Assembly (NCBI RefSeq): GCF_007860075.1
Contig: NZ_SJPP01000001.1
Span: 1,324,501-1,388,500, forward strand
From: Symmachiella macrocystis
Lineage (GTDB): Bacteria; Planctomycetota; Planctomycetia; Planctomycetales; Planctomycetaceae
Direction of reading: 5' to 3'
Length of the DNA: 64,000 nt
In this document: piece after piece, positions 1-9,184 of the stretch
Layout: every line of letters begins with the position of its first letter
Numbering within the stretch: the first letter of the stretch is position 1
Made by a program: the position numbers and the translations under genes
The notes under the pieces: model-generated
The model's database searches: none
What the model saw: the letters and a program-made list of their open reading frames with translations, nothing else
What the model was told of the DNA's origin: nothing

Positions 1-1097
1 TCCGCTATGCCGAACATCTGCCTGATGCCCCAAAAGATGACCGCCAGTTGCCCGATTTGTCATTCGCGTTTTACGACCGGATGGTGATCTTCGATCAAAT
101 CAACAAGACCGTGCTAGTTGTTGTCCACGCCCGTACTGACGGGGAGGATTTGCGGGCTGATTACGATGCGGCGCGCAAACGGGTGGATGAGCTTTGCAAA
201 CAACTCCAAATGGGCGCCTCCGACCTGCAGGTCACTGACATCAACCTGGACGAGGAATCGACGCTTGAGTATCGCTCGAACTTCACACAACCTGAATTCG
301 AAGCGGCTGTCGAGTCCTGTAAGGAATATATCCGCGCTGGGGACATCTTTCAGGTCGTGCTGAGCCAGCGATTGGAATTAGAGACGCACGCGCGGCCACT
401 CGACATCTATCGCAGCTTACGCGTGGTCAATCCCAGCCCGTTTATGTTTTTACTCAAAACCCCGGCGGTGAATCTCATTGGCAGTTCACCGGAAATCATG
501 GTTCGCGTCGAAGATGGACAGGTCACGATCCGCCCGTTGGCAGGGACCCGCAAGCGGGGGGCGACGGAAGCGGAGGACGAACGCTTATCCGCAGAGTTAT
601 TGGCCGACCCCAAAGAACGCGCCGAACATGTCATGCTAGTCGATTTGGGACGCAATGACGTGGGCCGCATCGCCCAATACGGCACGGTTGAATTGAGCGA
701 CATGATGGTCGTGGAAAAATACAGCCACGTGATGCACATCACCTCCAACGTCACTGGACAACTCGCCGAAGGCCGCTCCGCTCTGGACGCGCTGCGGGCC
801 GGATTGCCGGCGGGTACGGTCTCTGGAGCCCCCAAGGTGCGGGCGATGGAAATCATCGACGAATTCGAGCCCCACCGCCGCGGACCCTATGCCGGAGCGG
901 TCGGCTACGTTGATTTCACCGGCAACATGGACACCTGCATCGCCCTGCGTACGATGGTCATGCAGGGCCAGACCGTCTACGTCCAAGCCGGCGCCGGCAT
1001 CGTCGCTGACAGCGTTCCGGAAAGCGAATATCAAGAAACGCTAAACAAGGCCCGCGGCCTGTTGAAAGCCATCGAAATCGCCGAGCAACAATTGTAG
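1..1097 (+). CDS. trpE: Anthranilate synthase component I, 5'-truncated by window edge
   Basis: Chorismate to anthranilate, first committed step of tryptophan synthesis, cytoplasmic, normally working with the TrpG glutaminase. The reading frame is open from base 3, so the gene begins before the window and the N-terminal part with the tryptophan feedback site is missing. The visible part holds the chorismate-binding core: [11 protein letters not shown], then [47 protein letters not shown] and the C-terminal [20 protein letters not shown]. These distinguish TrpE from salicylate or isochorismate synthases, although PabB is closely related. It converges on a sulfatase gene 13 nt downstream. No other trp gene is visible. 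Confidence 0.93.
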   Translation, partial: RYAEHLPDAPKDDRQLPDLSFAFYDRMVIFDQINKTVLVVVHARTDGEDLRADYDAARKRVDELCKQLQMGASDLQVTDINLDEESTLEYRSNFTQPEFEAAVESCKEYIRAGDIFQVVLSQRLELETHARPLDIYRSLRVVNPSPFMFLLKTPAVNLIGSSPEIMVRVEDGQVTIRPLAGTRKRGATEAEDERLSAELLADPKERAEHVMLVDLGRNDVGRIAQYGTVELSDMMVVEKYSHVMHITSNVTGQLAEGRSALDALRAGLPAGTVSGAPKVRAMEIIDEFEPHRRGPYAGAVGYVDFTGNMDTCIALRTMVMQGQTVYVQAGAGIVADSVPESEYQETLNKARGLLKAIEIAEQQL

Positions 1098-1110
1098 CGG
1101 CCATTGGTCA

Positions 1111-2535
1111 TTATTGGATGAGCGCCAATACCGGGTCATTGATCTCCTGCATCTGCTCGATTATTTTGGCATGCAGTTTTTCGATCGCCGCATTGGTTTC
1201 CGGCGTGTCTTTATGAATCAGATTCGTCGTCTCTGTTGGATCAGCCTTTAGGTCGTACAGCTCATCGCGCTCGGGATTGAGAAAATCGCGGACCAGCTTC
1301 CAACGCGGGGTGCGATACATCCGCATGTGCGTGTGCGACTGGTGCTTGGTGCTGTACTCGGCATAAAAGTCGTTGTCCCAGTCGGTCGATTTGCCCTCCA
1401 GTACCGGGACAATACTTCGGCCGCGGAGGATGGTATCCGCCGGCAACGGGACACCGGCCATCCCCAATAGCGTGGGATACCAGTCCAAGTTGGAGAAGGT
1501 CTCTTCCACGATAGTGCCTGGTTTGATCACACCGGGCCAACGGATGGCGGTCGGCACGCGGATCGAATTGTCGTACATGTTCGGCCGTTGTCGTCGGGGG
1601 ACATTCTCCGTCCCTTCGGGAAACTCGGTCAAAATCCAGTGGCCGTTGCCTTTGTGCCAAATGCCGTTGTGTCCCATGTTGTAGCCGTGATCGCTGGTGA
1701 ACACCACGATCGTATTGTCAGCCAATTTCAGGTCGTCCAACGTTTGCATCAACCGGCCGACGTTGCGATCCACGCCATGGACGCTCCCCAAGTATTCCCG
1801 CGTTTTTTGCTTCACTTTTTTGACGTCCAACTTGGGATAGTCCGGATGTGGAAGCGTAGGATCGAGGTCCTTGAACGGTTCCAGATCCGACTCCGGTTGC
1901 GGCAACCACGGGGCGTGCGGCGCGCGGTAGTGGACGCAACAGATAAATGGTTTTGCTTGATTGTGCTTAATGAATTCGATGGCATAGTCGGTCAGCACGT
2001 CGGTGGTGAAACCGGGAAAGGTTTGTTGCTGTCCCTCGGTTTCCAATACAGCGCCTTTGACTTTTGTCCCACCGGATCGAAAGCCCATGAAGTAATCAAA
2101 GCCGGCGCGCGTCGGATGAAATCGGTCCGGGACACCCAAATGCCATTTGCCGATCAGGCCGTTGGTGTATCCATGTTGCTGCAGGACTTCCGTCCAGCAG
2201 AGAGAACTGGGCGGCAGTCCGACCCCATACTCGCGTCGGGGGTTGATCCAATCGGTAACGCCCAATTCACTCCCGTAGCGCCCGGTCATGAGCCCCGCGC
2301 GCGACGGACTACAAACCGGGGTCGTTGTGAATGCATTGACCAAATAGGCGCCGCTGCGAAACAGTTCGTCCAGGTGGGGCGTTTTCGCATCCGGATGTCC
2401 CGAAAGCCCCAGCGCCCAGGGCGCTTGGTCGTCGGTGTAGATAAACAAAATATTCGGTTTATCCGCCGCCTGGACAGACGTTGAACAGGTGTACGTGGCC
2501 AGCAGCGCCGCAATGATGGCTGTCGTCAATTTCAT
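1111..2535 (-). CDS. Secreted type I sulfatase
   Basis: Arylsulfatase/alkaline-phosphatase superfamily enzyme, expected to hydrolyse sulfate esters outside the cytoplasm. I start it at the ATG at 2535 because it is followed at once by a signal peptide (MKLTTAIIAALLATYTCSTSV, cut after VQA) and the metal-binding FIYTDDQ. The frame stays open upstream to 2661, but that part has no export features. CSPSR at about residues 75-79 is the classic formylglycine motif. Other family marks are GKWHLG, the central TSDHGYNMG and the C-terminal RTPRWKLVRD with YDLKADPTET. It is 474 aa, a normal length. The substrate cannot be told. It needs a formylglycine-generating enzyme; the only SUMF1-like protein here is the non-canonical fusion at 59095. 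Confidence 0.92.
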   Translation of the reverse strand: MKLTTAIIAALLATYTCSTSVQAADKPNILFIYTDDQAPWALGLSGHPDAKTPHLDELFRSGAYLVNAFTTTPVCSPSRAGLMTGRYGSELGVTDWINPRREYGVGLPPSSLCWTEVLQQHGYTNGLIGKWHLGVPDRFHPTRAGFDYFMGFRSGGTKVKGAVLETEGQQQTFPGFTTDVLTDYAIEFIKHNQAKPFICCVHYRAPHAPWLPQPESDLEPFKDLDPTLPHPDYPKLDVKKVKQKTREYLGSVHGVDRNVGRLMQTLDDLKLADNTIVVFTSDHGYNMGHNGIWHKGNGHWILTEFPEGTENVPRRQRPNMYDNSIRVPTAIRWPGVIKPGTIVEETFSNLDWYPTLLGMAGVPLPADTILRGRSIVPVLEGKSTDWDNDFYAEYSTKHQSHTHMRMYRTPRWKLVRDFLNPERDELYDLKADPTETTNLIHKDTPETNAAIEKLHAKIIEQMQEINDPVLALIQ

Positions 2536-2994
2536 GAAGGATGCCTTCCGCGCGATTCGATGATTTTCTGCCAAGTCTGGCCATGGGATTGCGATGGGAT
2601 TCCATGCATCAGCTTGCCGTTTTCGGTCGGCAGTGTCAATGACGCGCTGCGGCGACTGCAAGGAGGACCCCGCTGATTGGCTTTCCGGTGGGACTGAATA
2701 TGCTCCTCAGTTTGCCCCGATGCGACGGTCCGGTTGTAGCGAATGATCTGCTTGCGAAAGCTACTCGTGTCTGGCAGGATCGTCGTGTGCCGCACACTTG
2801 TTACAACGCCACGAGGCCACACAGCCGGATCGATTGCGCCAATCGTCGCCGGGTTATTCGGGATCGCACGATTGGTTGTTTTGAAATGGACCGGTGAAAC
2901 CGGTTGCACCGAAAATGATTACCGCCCCCTGGGCCATGCTCAGTGCGATAATTCTGTTACGGTCTTTCCATGTTTCAATGCGGGTCCGACTATC
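2536..2994. other. Intergenic region between divergent genes
   Basis: A 459-base stretch between the start of the sulfatase gene and the start of the LRR lipoprotein gene. Frames run open through it on both strands, but they are extensions of the flanking genes without ribosome binding sites or recognisable protein features. It should hold both promoters. I could not identify -35/-10 pairs with confidence. Confidence 0.5.
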
Positions 2995-4479
2995 ATGTTC
3001 AACAAATTCTCTTTGCCCTCCAAAAAACTGGTGACCGTCGTCGCGACAATCGGGCTGGCGGGGTTCGCCGGTGTCTGCGGTTGTAAACACGCGCAAAAGG
3101 AAACAGCCGGATGCTGCCAAGTCTGTGCACCCGCCGCTGAACAACAAGCGCCGGCCGCCATTGCGGAAGCCGATCAGCAACTCCCCACAGGTCCGGTACA
3201 ACTGGACGAACCTTACGCGGCCCCTCCCGTGGATCCACCCACGGTCCCACCCATGGATCCGCAAACCCAAGCGGAACCGGCGGTGACCTCCCAGCAATTG
3301 GCAACGCGGTTTGAATCCTTAGGCGGAACGGTGGAACTGGACTCAACACAGGACATCAGCGTGTTGGATTTGTCGGGAACAATCGTCGGAGACGATGACC
3401 TGCGAAACGGCGCCGGCTTGGAGAATTTAACGCAACTCGACCTGAGTGAAACAACGATCACGGATGCGGCATTCGCTCACCCGCATTGGATGTCGAATTT
3501 GACGCGCCTGTCACTCAATGGAACGAGCCTGACGGATGCAGGATTACAGAACCTCAAAAACTTGAATCGGCTGCAACTGCTGTGGATGAATGAAACAGCT
3601 GTCGGAGATGCCGGACTGGCACAAATTGCCGAGTTGAACGGCCTGCAATCCTTGGGTTTGAATAAAACCGAAGTCACCGATGCCGGATTGGCCCACTTGC
3701 GAAATATGCGGGATCTCAAGTACCTGTTGTTAGGACACACGCAAATCACTGACGCCGGACTGCAACATCTGCGGGGCTTTGACAAACTCAAAGGACTGAG
3801 TCTGGTTGGAACCCGCGTCACGCCGGTAGGAATCGCCGAGTTGCAAGTCGCGCTGCCGAACTGCCGCATTGTCGCCGACCCGGTCGATGCCACCGAGGAG
3901 GCTACCGAGGACGCGACCGATAACGTCGACGAGCAGCCAAACGCTCTTGAGCCTGGCCTGGAATCCGGCGAAGCGCGGCGACAGATGAACACCACCGGCC
4001 GGCAAATTCACCAAGCTGTTTCGATGGCTGCACCGCATATGCCATTGCCGGCGCGGCGTTTTCCCGGGCTCATGCAACGTGGTGCTTTGCAAAGCAATTC
4101 CGGGGTGGATATCACGCGGTATTACATTGCTGTGGCATTGGCGGAAACCGGCAACATGCGCGCCGCACTGCCCATGTTCGCCGAGACGGTGGGCGAGGCG
4201 GCCGCTTATTACAATGTGGGAGTCATGTTGTGCAAAGCGGGCTATTGGAAGCAAGGCGAAGCACAGTTACAGACCGCGCTGCAACTCAATCCTCGCATGT
4301 CGTCCGCGCGTCGTTGGCTGAGCGAAATCGAGAGAGAACGCAGCACGGTGATTCCTCAACCGAATCCGCAAGAAATTCAGCGCACGCAGTGGATCAAGCC
4401 CGTTCAAGTTCGCTCCGACCGACGAACAGATATGTCCCCGCCTCCGATTGGAGTCTGGACTAATCAGCAAAACCGGTAG
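2995..4479 (+). CDS. Leucine-rich-repeat lipoprotein with TPR-like C-terminus
   Basis: Function unknown. The ATG at 2995 is chosen because it opens a lipoprotein signal: basic MFNKFSLPSKK, a hydrophobic stretch, then VCGC with Cys30 as the likely lipidated residue. Next come a Pro/Gln-rich linker and, at roughly residues 110-290, about six LRRs of 24 residues with the pattern LxxLxLxxTxITDAGLxxL. An acidic linker (EEATEDATDNVDE) follows, then a TPR-like helical pair containing YYNVGVMLCKAGYW and ALQLNP. The frame extends upstream to 2743 without export features. It is divergent from the sulfatase and convergent with the oxidoreductase 45 nt downstream. A surface or periplasmic scaffold is an inference. 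Confidence 0.8.
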   Translation: MFNKFSLPSKKLVTVVATIGLAGFAGVCGCKHAQKETAGCCQVCAPAAEQQAPAAIAEADQQLPTGPVQLDEPYAAPPVDPPTVPPMDPQTQAEPAVTSQQLATRFESLGGTVELDSTQDISVLDLSGTIVGDDDLRNGAGLENLTQLDLSETTITDAAFAHPHWMSNLTRLSLNGTSLTDAGLQNLKNLNRLQLLWMNETAVGDAGLAQIAELNGLQSLGLNKTEVTDAGLAHLRNMRDLKYLLLGHTQITDAGLQHLRGFDKLKGLSLVGTRVTPVGIAELQVALPNCRIVADPVDATEEATEDATDNVDEQPNALEPGLESGEARRQMNTTGRQIHQAVSMAAPHMPLPARRFPGLMQRGALQSNSGVDITRYYIAVALAETGNMRAALPMFAETVGEAAAYYNVGVMLCKAGYWKQGEAQLQTALQLNPRMSSARRWLSEIERERSTVIPQPNPQEIQRTQWIKPVQVRSDRRTDMSPPPIGVWTNQQNR

Positions 4480-4524
4480 TCCACCCAAGAGGGAAAGCGG
4501 AATTTAGCGGAGACTACCGGTGGC

Positions 4525-5574
4525 TTATGCCAACGGCAAGTTGACCGGTGCGTTGGATTGAATACTGCGATGCACGGCTTCGGTGAATTCCATGTACCGT
4601 ACGCCGGATTCAAAGTCAGTCAGCCGCACCGGTTCGGTGCCGCGAATGGCGCCAATGAATTCCGCTTCGACCCGCCATCCGCCGAGCTGTTCTTTGGGAA
4701 CACGCAGCAATGTCATATCGTCGTCGCCGGCGTGGCCGACAAAAACCTGTTCGCCGTCGTTGAATTTGGCTTTGATCGTGCCGCGGGTTCCGTAGAGGTG
4801 GATTTGGTGTCCCGGGCCGAATAGGTCAATCCCGCTAAAGTGATACAAACCCCGTGCGCCGTCGGAGAGTTCTGTGAGCACTTGCAGACTGTCGGGGACG
4901 GTGACGTCGAGAATGTCTGTACCAACGATCGATGGGCGTTTGGATTCAAATGTTGTCGCCTGCGCGAAGACCCGTGTCGTTGGCGACGTCCAACGCATAG
5001 CCGTTTCGTGCATGATTCCCAGGCTCAGCGTATTGTATCCGCTAATCTCGGCATCCTGCCGCCAATGCAACGGCTTGGTGTAATCCCAAAACGAGTCCGT
5101 AGCACCGACTACCACCATCTCGCGAAGATCGCCGATAAAGCCGTCCTCGATTAATTGCCGCATACGGCTTTCATATTCCAAGCCGAACGGGCTGGGCACG
5201 ATTTGTGCAACCAAGTCCGGATGCGCTTGAGCCGCCTTGAGCATCTCGTGAGCTTCGGAAGCGTTGCGAGCCATGCGAGCTTCGGTGAGGACATGTTTAC
5301 CCGCTTCTAGAGCGGCACAACTGATTTCGCAGTGGAGATTCGGCCAAGTGCCGATCATGACAGCGTCAACATCGTCGTCGGAGAGCAATGCTTGCCAGTC
5401 AGGGTATTGCTTGGGAATCGACAATTCCTCGGCGGCGCGAGCAGTCGATTCTTGAGTCTGGTTGACGACACCTACGATTTCGACGCCGTGGATTTCGCGA
5501 AAGCCGGGAATGTGGCGTAATCTGGTATTCGCACCCGCTCCAACAATGGCAACGCGAACAGTTTCTTCAACCAT
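4525..5574 (-). CDS. Gfo/Idh/MocA-family NAD(P)-dependent oxidoreductase
   Basis: Cytoplasmic dehydrogenase of the glucose-fructose oxidoreductase/inositol dehydrogenase family, normally acting on sugars, inositols or their derivatives. The N-terminal Rossmann fold shows VAIVGAGANTRLRHIPG, then DDDVDAVMIGTWPNLHCEI and GKHVLTEARMA. The usual EKP after the second motif is EAR here, so the canonical Lys is replaced by Arg. The C-terminal half is the alpha/beta substrate domain (LYGTRGTIKAKF). ATG 5574 is preferred over a TTG at 5586. The protein has 349 aa. Its substrate cannot be deduced and it stands alone. Confidence 0.85.
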   Translation of the reverse strand: MVEETVRVAIVGAGANTRLRHIPGFREIHGVEIVGVVNQTQESTARAAEELSIPKQYPDWQALLSDDDVDAVMIGTWPNLHCEISCAALEAGKHVLTEARMARNASEAHEMLKAAQAHPDLVAQIVPSPFGLEYESRMRQLIEDGFIGDLREMVVVGATDSFWDYTKPLHWRQDAEISGYNTLSLGIMHETAMRWTSPTTRVFAQATTFESKRPSIVGTDILDVTVPDSLQVLTELSDGARGLYHFSGIDLFGPGHQIHLYGTRGTIKAKFNDGEQVFVGHAGDDDMTLLRVPKEQLGGWRVEAEFIGAIRGTEPVRLTDFESGVRYMEFTEAVHRSIQSNAPVNLPLA

Positions 5575-5857
5575 GAATGAACTCAAAAATTCTCAATGCC
5601 GATGGAATTGGCCCAAGTGGTGTCACCACTCTATATTAATCATCTGCCGACTGCGATTTCCGTTCGGAACCTGACAGTCGAGAGTGGTCCCCGCACTACG
5701 GATTGCGACGTCCACGCGGCTCCGACGCGCGCAGCGCGATTCCGGTGCACGTATAGTGATGCCCTGTGCCCGGAATTTCAACCGACGGACAGCAATCGCT
5801 GCGAAATTCACTGTGGTAACAGACCAGCGGACCGCCGCGCAGGGGTCGACAAACGCC

Positions 5858-7036
5858 TCAAGCAGCTCGGCGCTCGGCTGCCTGAGTGTCCTCAGTCGCC
5901 GAAAATCGCCGGAAAATTGCATCGGCAGCACGGGCGGTGGCACCTGGCTGTGCGGCAGCGGCAGCGATTGATGACAATTCTTCCGCACGCTGCAAACGGC
6001 TGTCCGGGTTATGGACCCATTCCTCCAGAATCCCCGCCATCCGCTCAATATCCGGTTTAGGGTCCCCATAAATAATAAATTCCGGCATCAATTCACGGCC
6101 GGCGATCAGATTGGCCAGAGTGATATAGGTGCAACGGATTAACCACCGACCCAACCGATGCAACGTTTTCGACATTACGTACATCACGACCGCCGGTGTC
6201 TGCCGGGCCAGAACCTCCAACGAGACCGACCCGGAGACCATTAAACACGCATCGGCGGCGGCAATTACTTCAGGCGTACGCTGCACGCACAATTCGATCG
6301 GCAAATCCGCCGCCTCGTCGGTCAACAATTCGCGGCACCACTCCACGTGCTGTTGACTATAGCAAGCGACCAGAAACCGCGTCGTGGGGCATCGCTCGTG
6401 CACTCGGCGGATCGTCGCCAATTGAATCGGCCAGTTGCGTTGCACCTCTTGATTGCGCGAGCCGGGCAGCACCCCGATCACGGTTCCGCCGCGCTCGGCT
6501 TGTTCGTGCATGAAATCGGTGTTCAATTTGTGCTGGGCCACTTCATCAAAAAAGGGATGCCCGACGCACTCCGCATCGACTCCCTGATCGCAATACCAGC
6601 GCGTTTCGAATTCCAAGGGCGAGAGCACGTAGTCCACGAATTTGCGGACACGGTGAATCCGCCACGAAGCCCAGGCCCACAATTGCGGCGGCATGTAGAA
6701 GACAACCGGAATCCCCAAACGTTTCGCCTTGCGGGCGATCCACCAATTGAATCCAGGAAAGTCGACCAACACCACCAAATCGGGCCGCTGCTCCTTGAGC
6801 AACACCTCGGCCTGTTTGACCAGCCGATAGAATTTCAGCAACAGCGGCAGCACCGCTACGATTCCCATCACGGCCATCGTGGTGAGTTCAAACTGCAACT
6901 CACACCCCGCCTCAGCCATTTGCGGTCCGCCATATCCCGAAAACCGCGACTGCGGATCACGGCGACGAATCTCCTCAATCAGTTTCGCCGCATGAGCATC
7001 GCCGCTGGGTTCGCCGACGGAAAAGAAAATATGCAT
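5858..7036 (-). CDS. lpxB: Lipid-A-disaccharide synthase
   Basis: Glycosyltransferase family 19: joins UDP-2,3-diacylglucosamine to lipid X to form the lipid A disaccharide on the inner face of the cytoplasmic membrane. Family marks are FFSVGEPSGDAHAA at the N-terminus, GYGGPQM, MGIVAVLP, LVDFPGFNWWIA, the hallmark PPQLWAWASWR, VGHPFFDE, and VLPGSRNQEV in the second half with ADACLMVSGSVSLEV. I take ATG 7036 rather than TTG 7048, giving 392 aa, a normal length. No other lpx gene is adjacent, so it sits outside the lpxD-fabZ-lpxA-lpxB arrangement usual in proteobacteria. It implies a lipid A-containing outer membrane. Confidence 0.93.
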   Translation of the reverse strand: MHIFFSVGEPSGDAHAAKLIEEIRRRDPQSRFSGYGGPQMAEAGCELQFELTTMAVMGIVAVLPLLLKFYRLVKQAEVLLKEQRPDLVVLVDFPGFNWWIARKAKRLGIPVVFYMPPQLWAWASWRIHRVRKFVDYVLSPLEFETRWYCDQGVDAECVGHPFFDEVAQHKLNTDFMHEQAERGGTVIGVLPGSRNQEVQRNWPIQLATIRRVHERCPTTRFLVACYSQQHVEWCRELLTDEAADLPIELCVQRTPEVIAAADACLMVSGSVSLEVLARQTPAVVMYVMSKTLHRLGRWLIRCTYITLANLIAGRELMPEFIIYGDPKPDIERMAGILEEWVHNPDSRLQRAEELSSIAAAAAQPGATARAADAIFRRFSATEDTQAAERRAA

Positions 7037-7118
7037 AGAGTATCCCAAGAATCAACCATCCATGGTGCCTCGCAGCAAGGGGAACGCTGTCGCGCACCCA
7101 CTGCGGAGCGAGGACGAT

Positions 7119-7153
7119 ACGGGATTATCTCAAATGGAGCAAGAGGGGTTTAA
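7119..7153. repeat. Dispersed repeat, ATTATCTCAAA family, copy 1
   Basis: The segment reads ACGGGATTATCTCAAATGG and goes on with AGCAAGAGGGGTTTAA. It matches 8987-9020 at nearly every position, and a shorter, more diverged version lies at 16411-16434. Confidence 0.6.
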
Positions 7154-7328
7154 TGTGGGCGATAACTAAGCGATGGCATGCAGTTATCGTCAGGAATAAT
7201 ACCGGTAGACCCAAAGTGCGAGTTCGAATGCTAATGACCAAAGTGAGATGTAAAAAACATCCCCCACTTCAGAGGGTATTCGCTTCCTTTTTGACTTTCG
7301 ATTCGACATAGCGCTTCGCCTCTAGTAG

Positions 7329-7395
7329 GTCCGGCTGTGCCGGACGAAACCGCAGTGAATTGCAACCCGATTCGAAACGGCCGGTAGAACCGGCC
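7329..7395. repeat. Two perfect short hairpins
   Basis: GTCCGGC-TGT-GCCGGAC at 7329-7345 and GGCCGGT-AGA-ACCGGCC at 7379-7395 are both perfect 7-bp stems with 3-base loops, 33 bases apart. They lie between lpxB and the LRR gene, which point the same way. They could be transcript-end structures or small palindromic repeats. Neither is followed by a clear T-run. Confidence 0.5.
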
Positions 7396-7460
7396 CTACA
7401 GCTTCGCTGCTCCATAAAAACAAGTTGTCCATCCGCTCGCACTCTCCTGCGGCTGCGCCG

Positions 7461-7491
7461 ACCTGAAAGAATCTTACGGGGCCACCCGCGG
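7461..7491. repeat. Palindromic repeat element, copy a
   Basis: Reads ACCTGAAAGAATCTTACGGG followed by GCCACCCGCGG. It is a degenerate copy of the palindrome seen best at 9022-9054, and ends 8 bases past the stop codon of the minus-strand LRR gene. Confidence 0.55.
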
Positions 7492-7499
7492 AGCGGTGG

Positions 7500-8849
7500 T
7501 CAGCGATCGACGAGTGCTCCGGGTGGGAATTCGAAGGTGAACGTCTCTTCGGGAAGGTCCGGGTTGATTTTGTAGTCGGTGACCCGTGCGATTAACGTCG
7601 TTGTCACGTTACCATTGCCGTCCAACCCCCGAAACCTCCATAGTGATGGAACCCAGCCGTGTTCGGCATCCTGTTGATAGTTCACGTCGGTCTGCCGGGA
7701 GATTCGTCCTTCAGCATCGGTCCACGCATACCGCACCAGCGAATAGTCTTGGCTGGGATCGATCCACCAGGATTGGGAGGGGCCATTCTGCTTGTCGGAA
7801 TTCGGATACTTATAGTTGAGTTGAAAGACGTAGCAAGGCCGCCCTTTTATCTCTTGTTGCTCGTCGAGAAGTCGCGCGTTCATCCAATTGAAATCACGCA
7901 ACACGGGGTCGAACGTGCTATAGAGCGACCGCGGGAGTGAAGTGACGGCCAGACTGGCGGCGAAGCTGCGATTCGCAAAGAACTCACGACTAAAATCACG
8001 ATTTGCAGGCTGTGGGTCGTCGTAGTGTGAACGTTCCACCTCACCATTGAAAGCGTGAATGGTGTTGGCACGGGCACTTCTGCCCCCCGTTCCCAGTTCG
8101 GCCGTATAGCTGTACCGCACCTTGCGGCCGTCGACGATCAATTCGCTGGTTCCCGTATGCGTGATGTCCTCTTCAATCGTTTCCCCTGCACGCGCCCCAA
8201 AGTAGAGTGCGGGCGATCCCTGATGCATCGTTTTGCGCTGTGTCCATTGGAATTGATAGGCCCGAACAGCGTCATCGCGGCGTTTCAATTCCGCCAGAAT
8301 CCGCTTCTCCAATGGCGAACGGGGAATGCTGGCTTCTTGGGCGGCGGTGCGGGCGAGGACTTCATCGCCAACGGCCCGCAGCAATTTTTTCGCTGTCTGC
8401 GGATCCCCACGCAATGGGTTTTTGATTCCCGTAATCTCAAGTCTGGGAAAGACCCGCCAAAGTTCGCGTAACCCCGCAAGCGTTACCTTGGACGTTTCCA
8501 GCCGCAGGCTCCCCAGACGATCCAACTGCATGATGTGTGCCAGCCCGGCATCCGTGATCCGCGTGTGGCCGATTTGCAGACCCGAGATCCGACCAAGATC
8601 TTTGAGATGCACCAAATCCGCATCAGTCACTCGGCTGAGTTCCAAATTGACAATGTAGATCGGTTGATCGCCGTCCATGGAGGAGACTGTAATTTTCGCG
8701 CCCAGTTGGGTGAGCGTTTCAATGGCCGCCTTTCGCACCGTCTGCGGGTCGGGCTTAGCCGGCGTCTCCGCGCTAGCAACCATTGGGGTGCAGACCAGGT
8801 TGACCAACACCGCCAATACGCCAACGAGCAGAAAGAGCGTCTTTTTCAT
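7500..8849 (-). CDS. Exported LRR protein with a possible LolA-like C-terminal domain
   Basis: Function unknown. The start at ATG 8849 gives a signal peptide (MKKTLFLLVGVLAVLVNLV, cleavage likely after VASA). The frame runs open to 8975 but that part has no signal features. Residues 45-125 hold three or four LRRs of the same TDADLVHL / ITDAGLAHI type as the lipoprotein at 2995. The long C-terminal part is beta-rich and Tyr/Trp-rich (SWWIDPSQDYSLVRY, ending TFTFEFPPGALVDR). It recalls periplasmic outer-membrane lipoprotein carrier folds; this is an impression, not a proven match. It has 449 aa and is flanked by repeat elements on both sides. Confidence 0.7.
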   Translation of the reverse strand: MKKTLFLLVGVLAVLVNLVCTPMVASAETPAKPDPQTVRKAAIETLTQLGAKITVSSMDGDQPIYIVNLELSRVTDADLVHLKDLGRISGLQIGHTRITDAGLAHIMQLDRLGSLRLETSKVTLAGLRELWRVFPRLEITGIKNPLRGDPQTAKKLLRAVGDEVLARTAAQEASIPRSPLEKRILAELKRRDDAVRAYQFQWTQRKTMHQGSPALYFGARAGETIEEDITHTGTSELIVDGRKVRYSYTAELGTGGRSARANTIHAFNGEVERSHYDDPQPANRDFSREFFANRSFAASLAVTSLPRSLYSTFDPVLRDFNWMNARLLDEQQEIKGRPCYVFQLNYKYPNSDKQNGPSQSWWIDPSQDYSLVRYAWTDAEGRISRQTDVNYQQDAEHGWVPSLWRFRGLDGNGNVTTTLIARVTDYKINPDLPEETFTFEFPPGALVDR

Positions 8850-8986
8850 GGAGGGTTCCCTGAAGGGTGCGCCGCCTGAATTGCCAGAGTCTAGTTGATT
8901 GAGTTCAACGGCGATTCCGCCCTGCCAGACCATACTCGGGTTTCGAAACATCGTCCGCACATGCGTTGTCCTCATAGGGAAACGTT

Positions 8987-9020
8987 ACGGGATTATCTCA
9001 AAAGGGGCAAGAGGGATTAA
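8987..9020. repeat. Dispersed repeat, ATTATCTCAAA family, copy 2
   Basis: ACGGGATTATCTCAAAAGG followed by GGCAAGAGGGATTAA. Nearly identical to 7119-7153. The two copies bracket the LRR gene in direct orientation. Confidence 0.6.
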
Positions 9021-9021
9021 C

Positions 9022-9054
9022 AGGGGTGGCCTCGAAAGAATCTTTCGGGGCCGA
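9022..9054. repeat. Palindromic repeat element, copy b
   Basis: The core GGCCTCGAAAG-AAT-CTTTCGGGGCC folds into an almost perfect hairpin with one mismatched pair in an 11-bp stem. It lies about 130 bases past the stop of the minus-strand MauE-thioredoxin gene. Confidence 0.6.
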
Positions 9055-9184
9055 CGAAGTTAGCAGGAAGCCACAGTTTGGATTGCCGATCAACTCGGAA
9101 CATTCCCTGCACGTCGGACATCAAAACTTGCCACGCATAAACTCACGTTCTCATGCGGCTGCGGCACTACGCTACAACCATCGC

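Larger units (their letters stand above)
7037..7499. other. Repeat-rich intergenic region
   Basis: A 463-base stretch without a supported gene. From left to right it holds the lpxB promoter side, a copy of the ACGGGATTATCTCAAA repeat (7119-7153), two short hairpins (7329-7345 and 7379-7395) and a copy of the palindromic GGTGGCC element (7461-7491) next to the stop of the LRR gene. Confidence 0.6.
8850..9184. other. Repeat-bearing intergenic region
   Basis: A 335-base gap between two minus-strand genes. It holds a second ATTATCTCAAA repeat (8987-9020), directly followed by the best copy of the palindromic element (9022-9054). A short CTCATGCGGCTGCGGCAC stretch near 9150 resembles CTCCTGCGGCTGCGCCGAC near 7445. 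No gene is supported. Confidence 0.6.

Noticed and set aside
1588-2484. 298-aa open frame on the plus strand
   Set aside because: It lies fully antisense to the sulfatase, is Arg/Gly/Val-rich like a frame shadow and has no domain.
5623-6069. 148-aa minus-strand frame near the lpxB end
   Set aside because: Shadow of the lpxB 3' end and intergenic DNA; no domain or start signal.
6347-7153. 268-aa open frame on the plus strand
   Set aside because: Antisense to lpxB, His/Arg/Gln-rich composition of a shadow frame.
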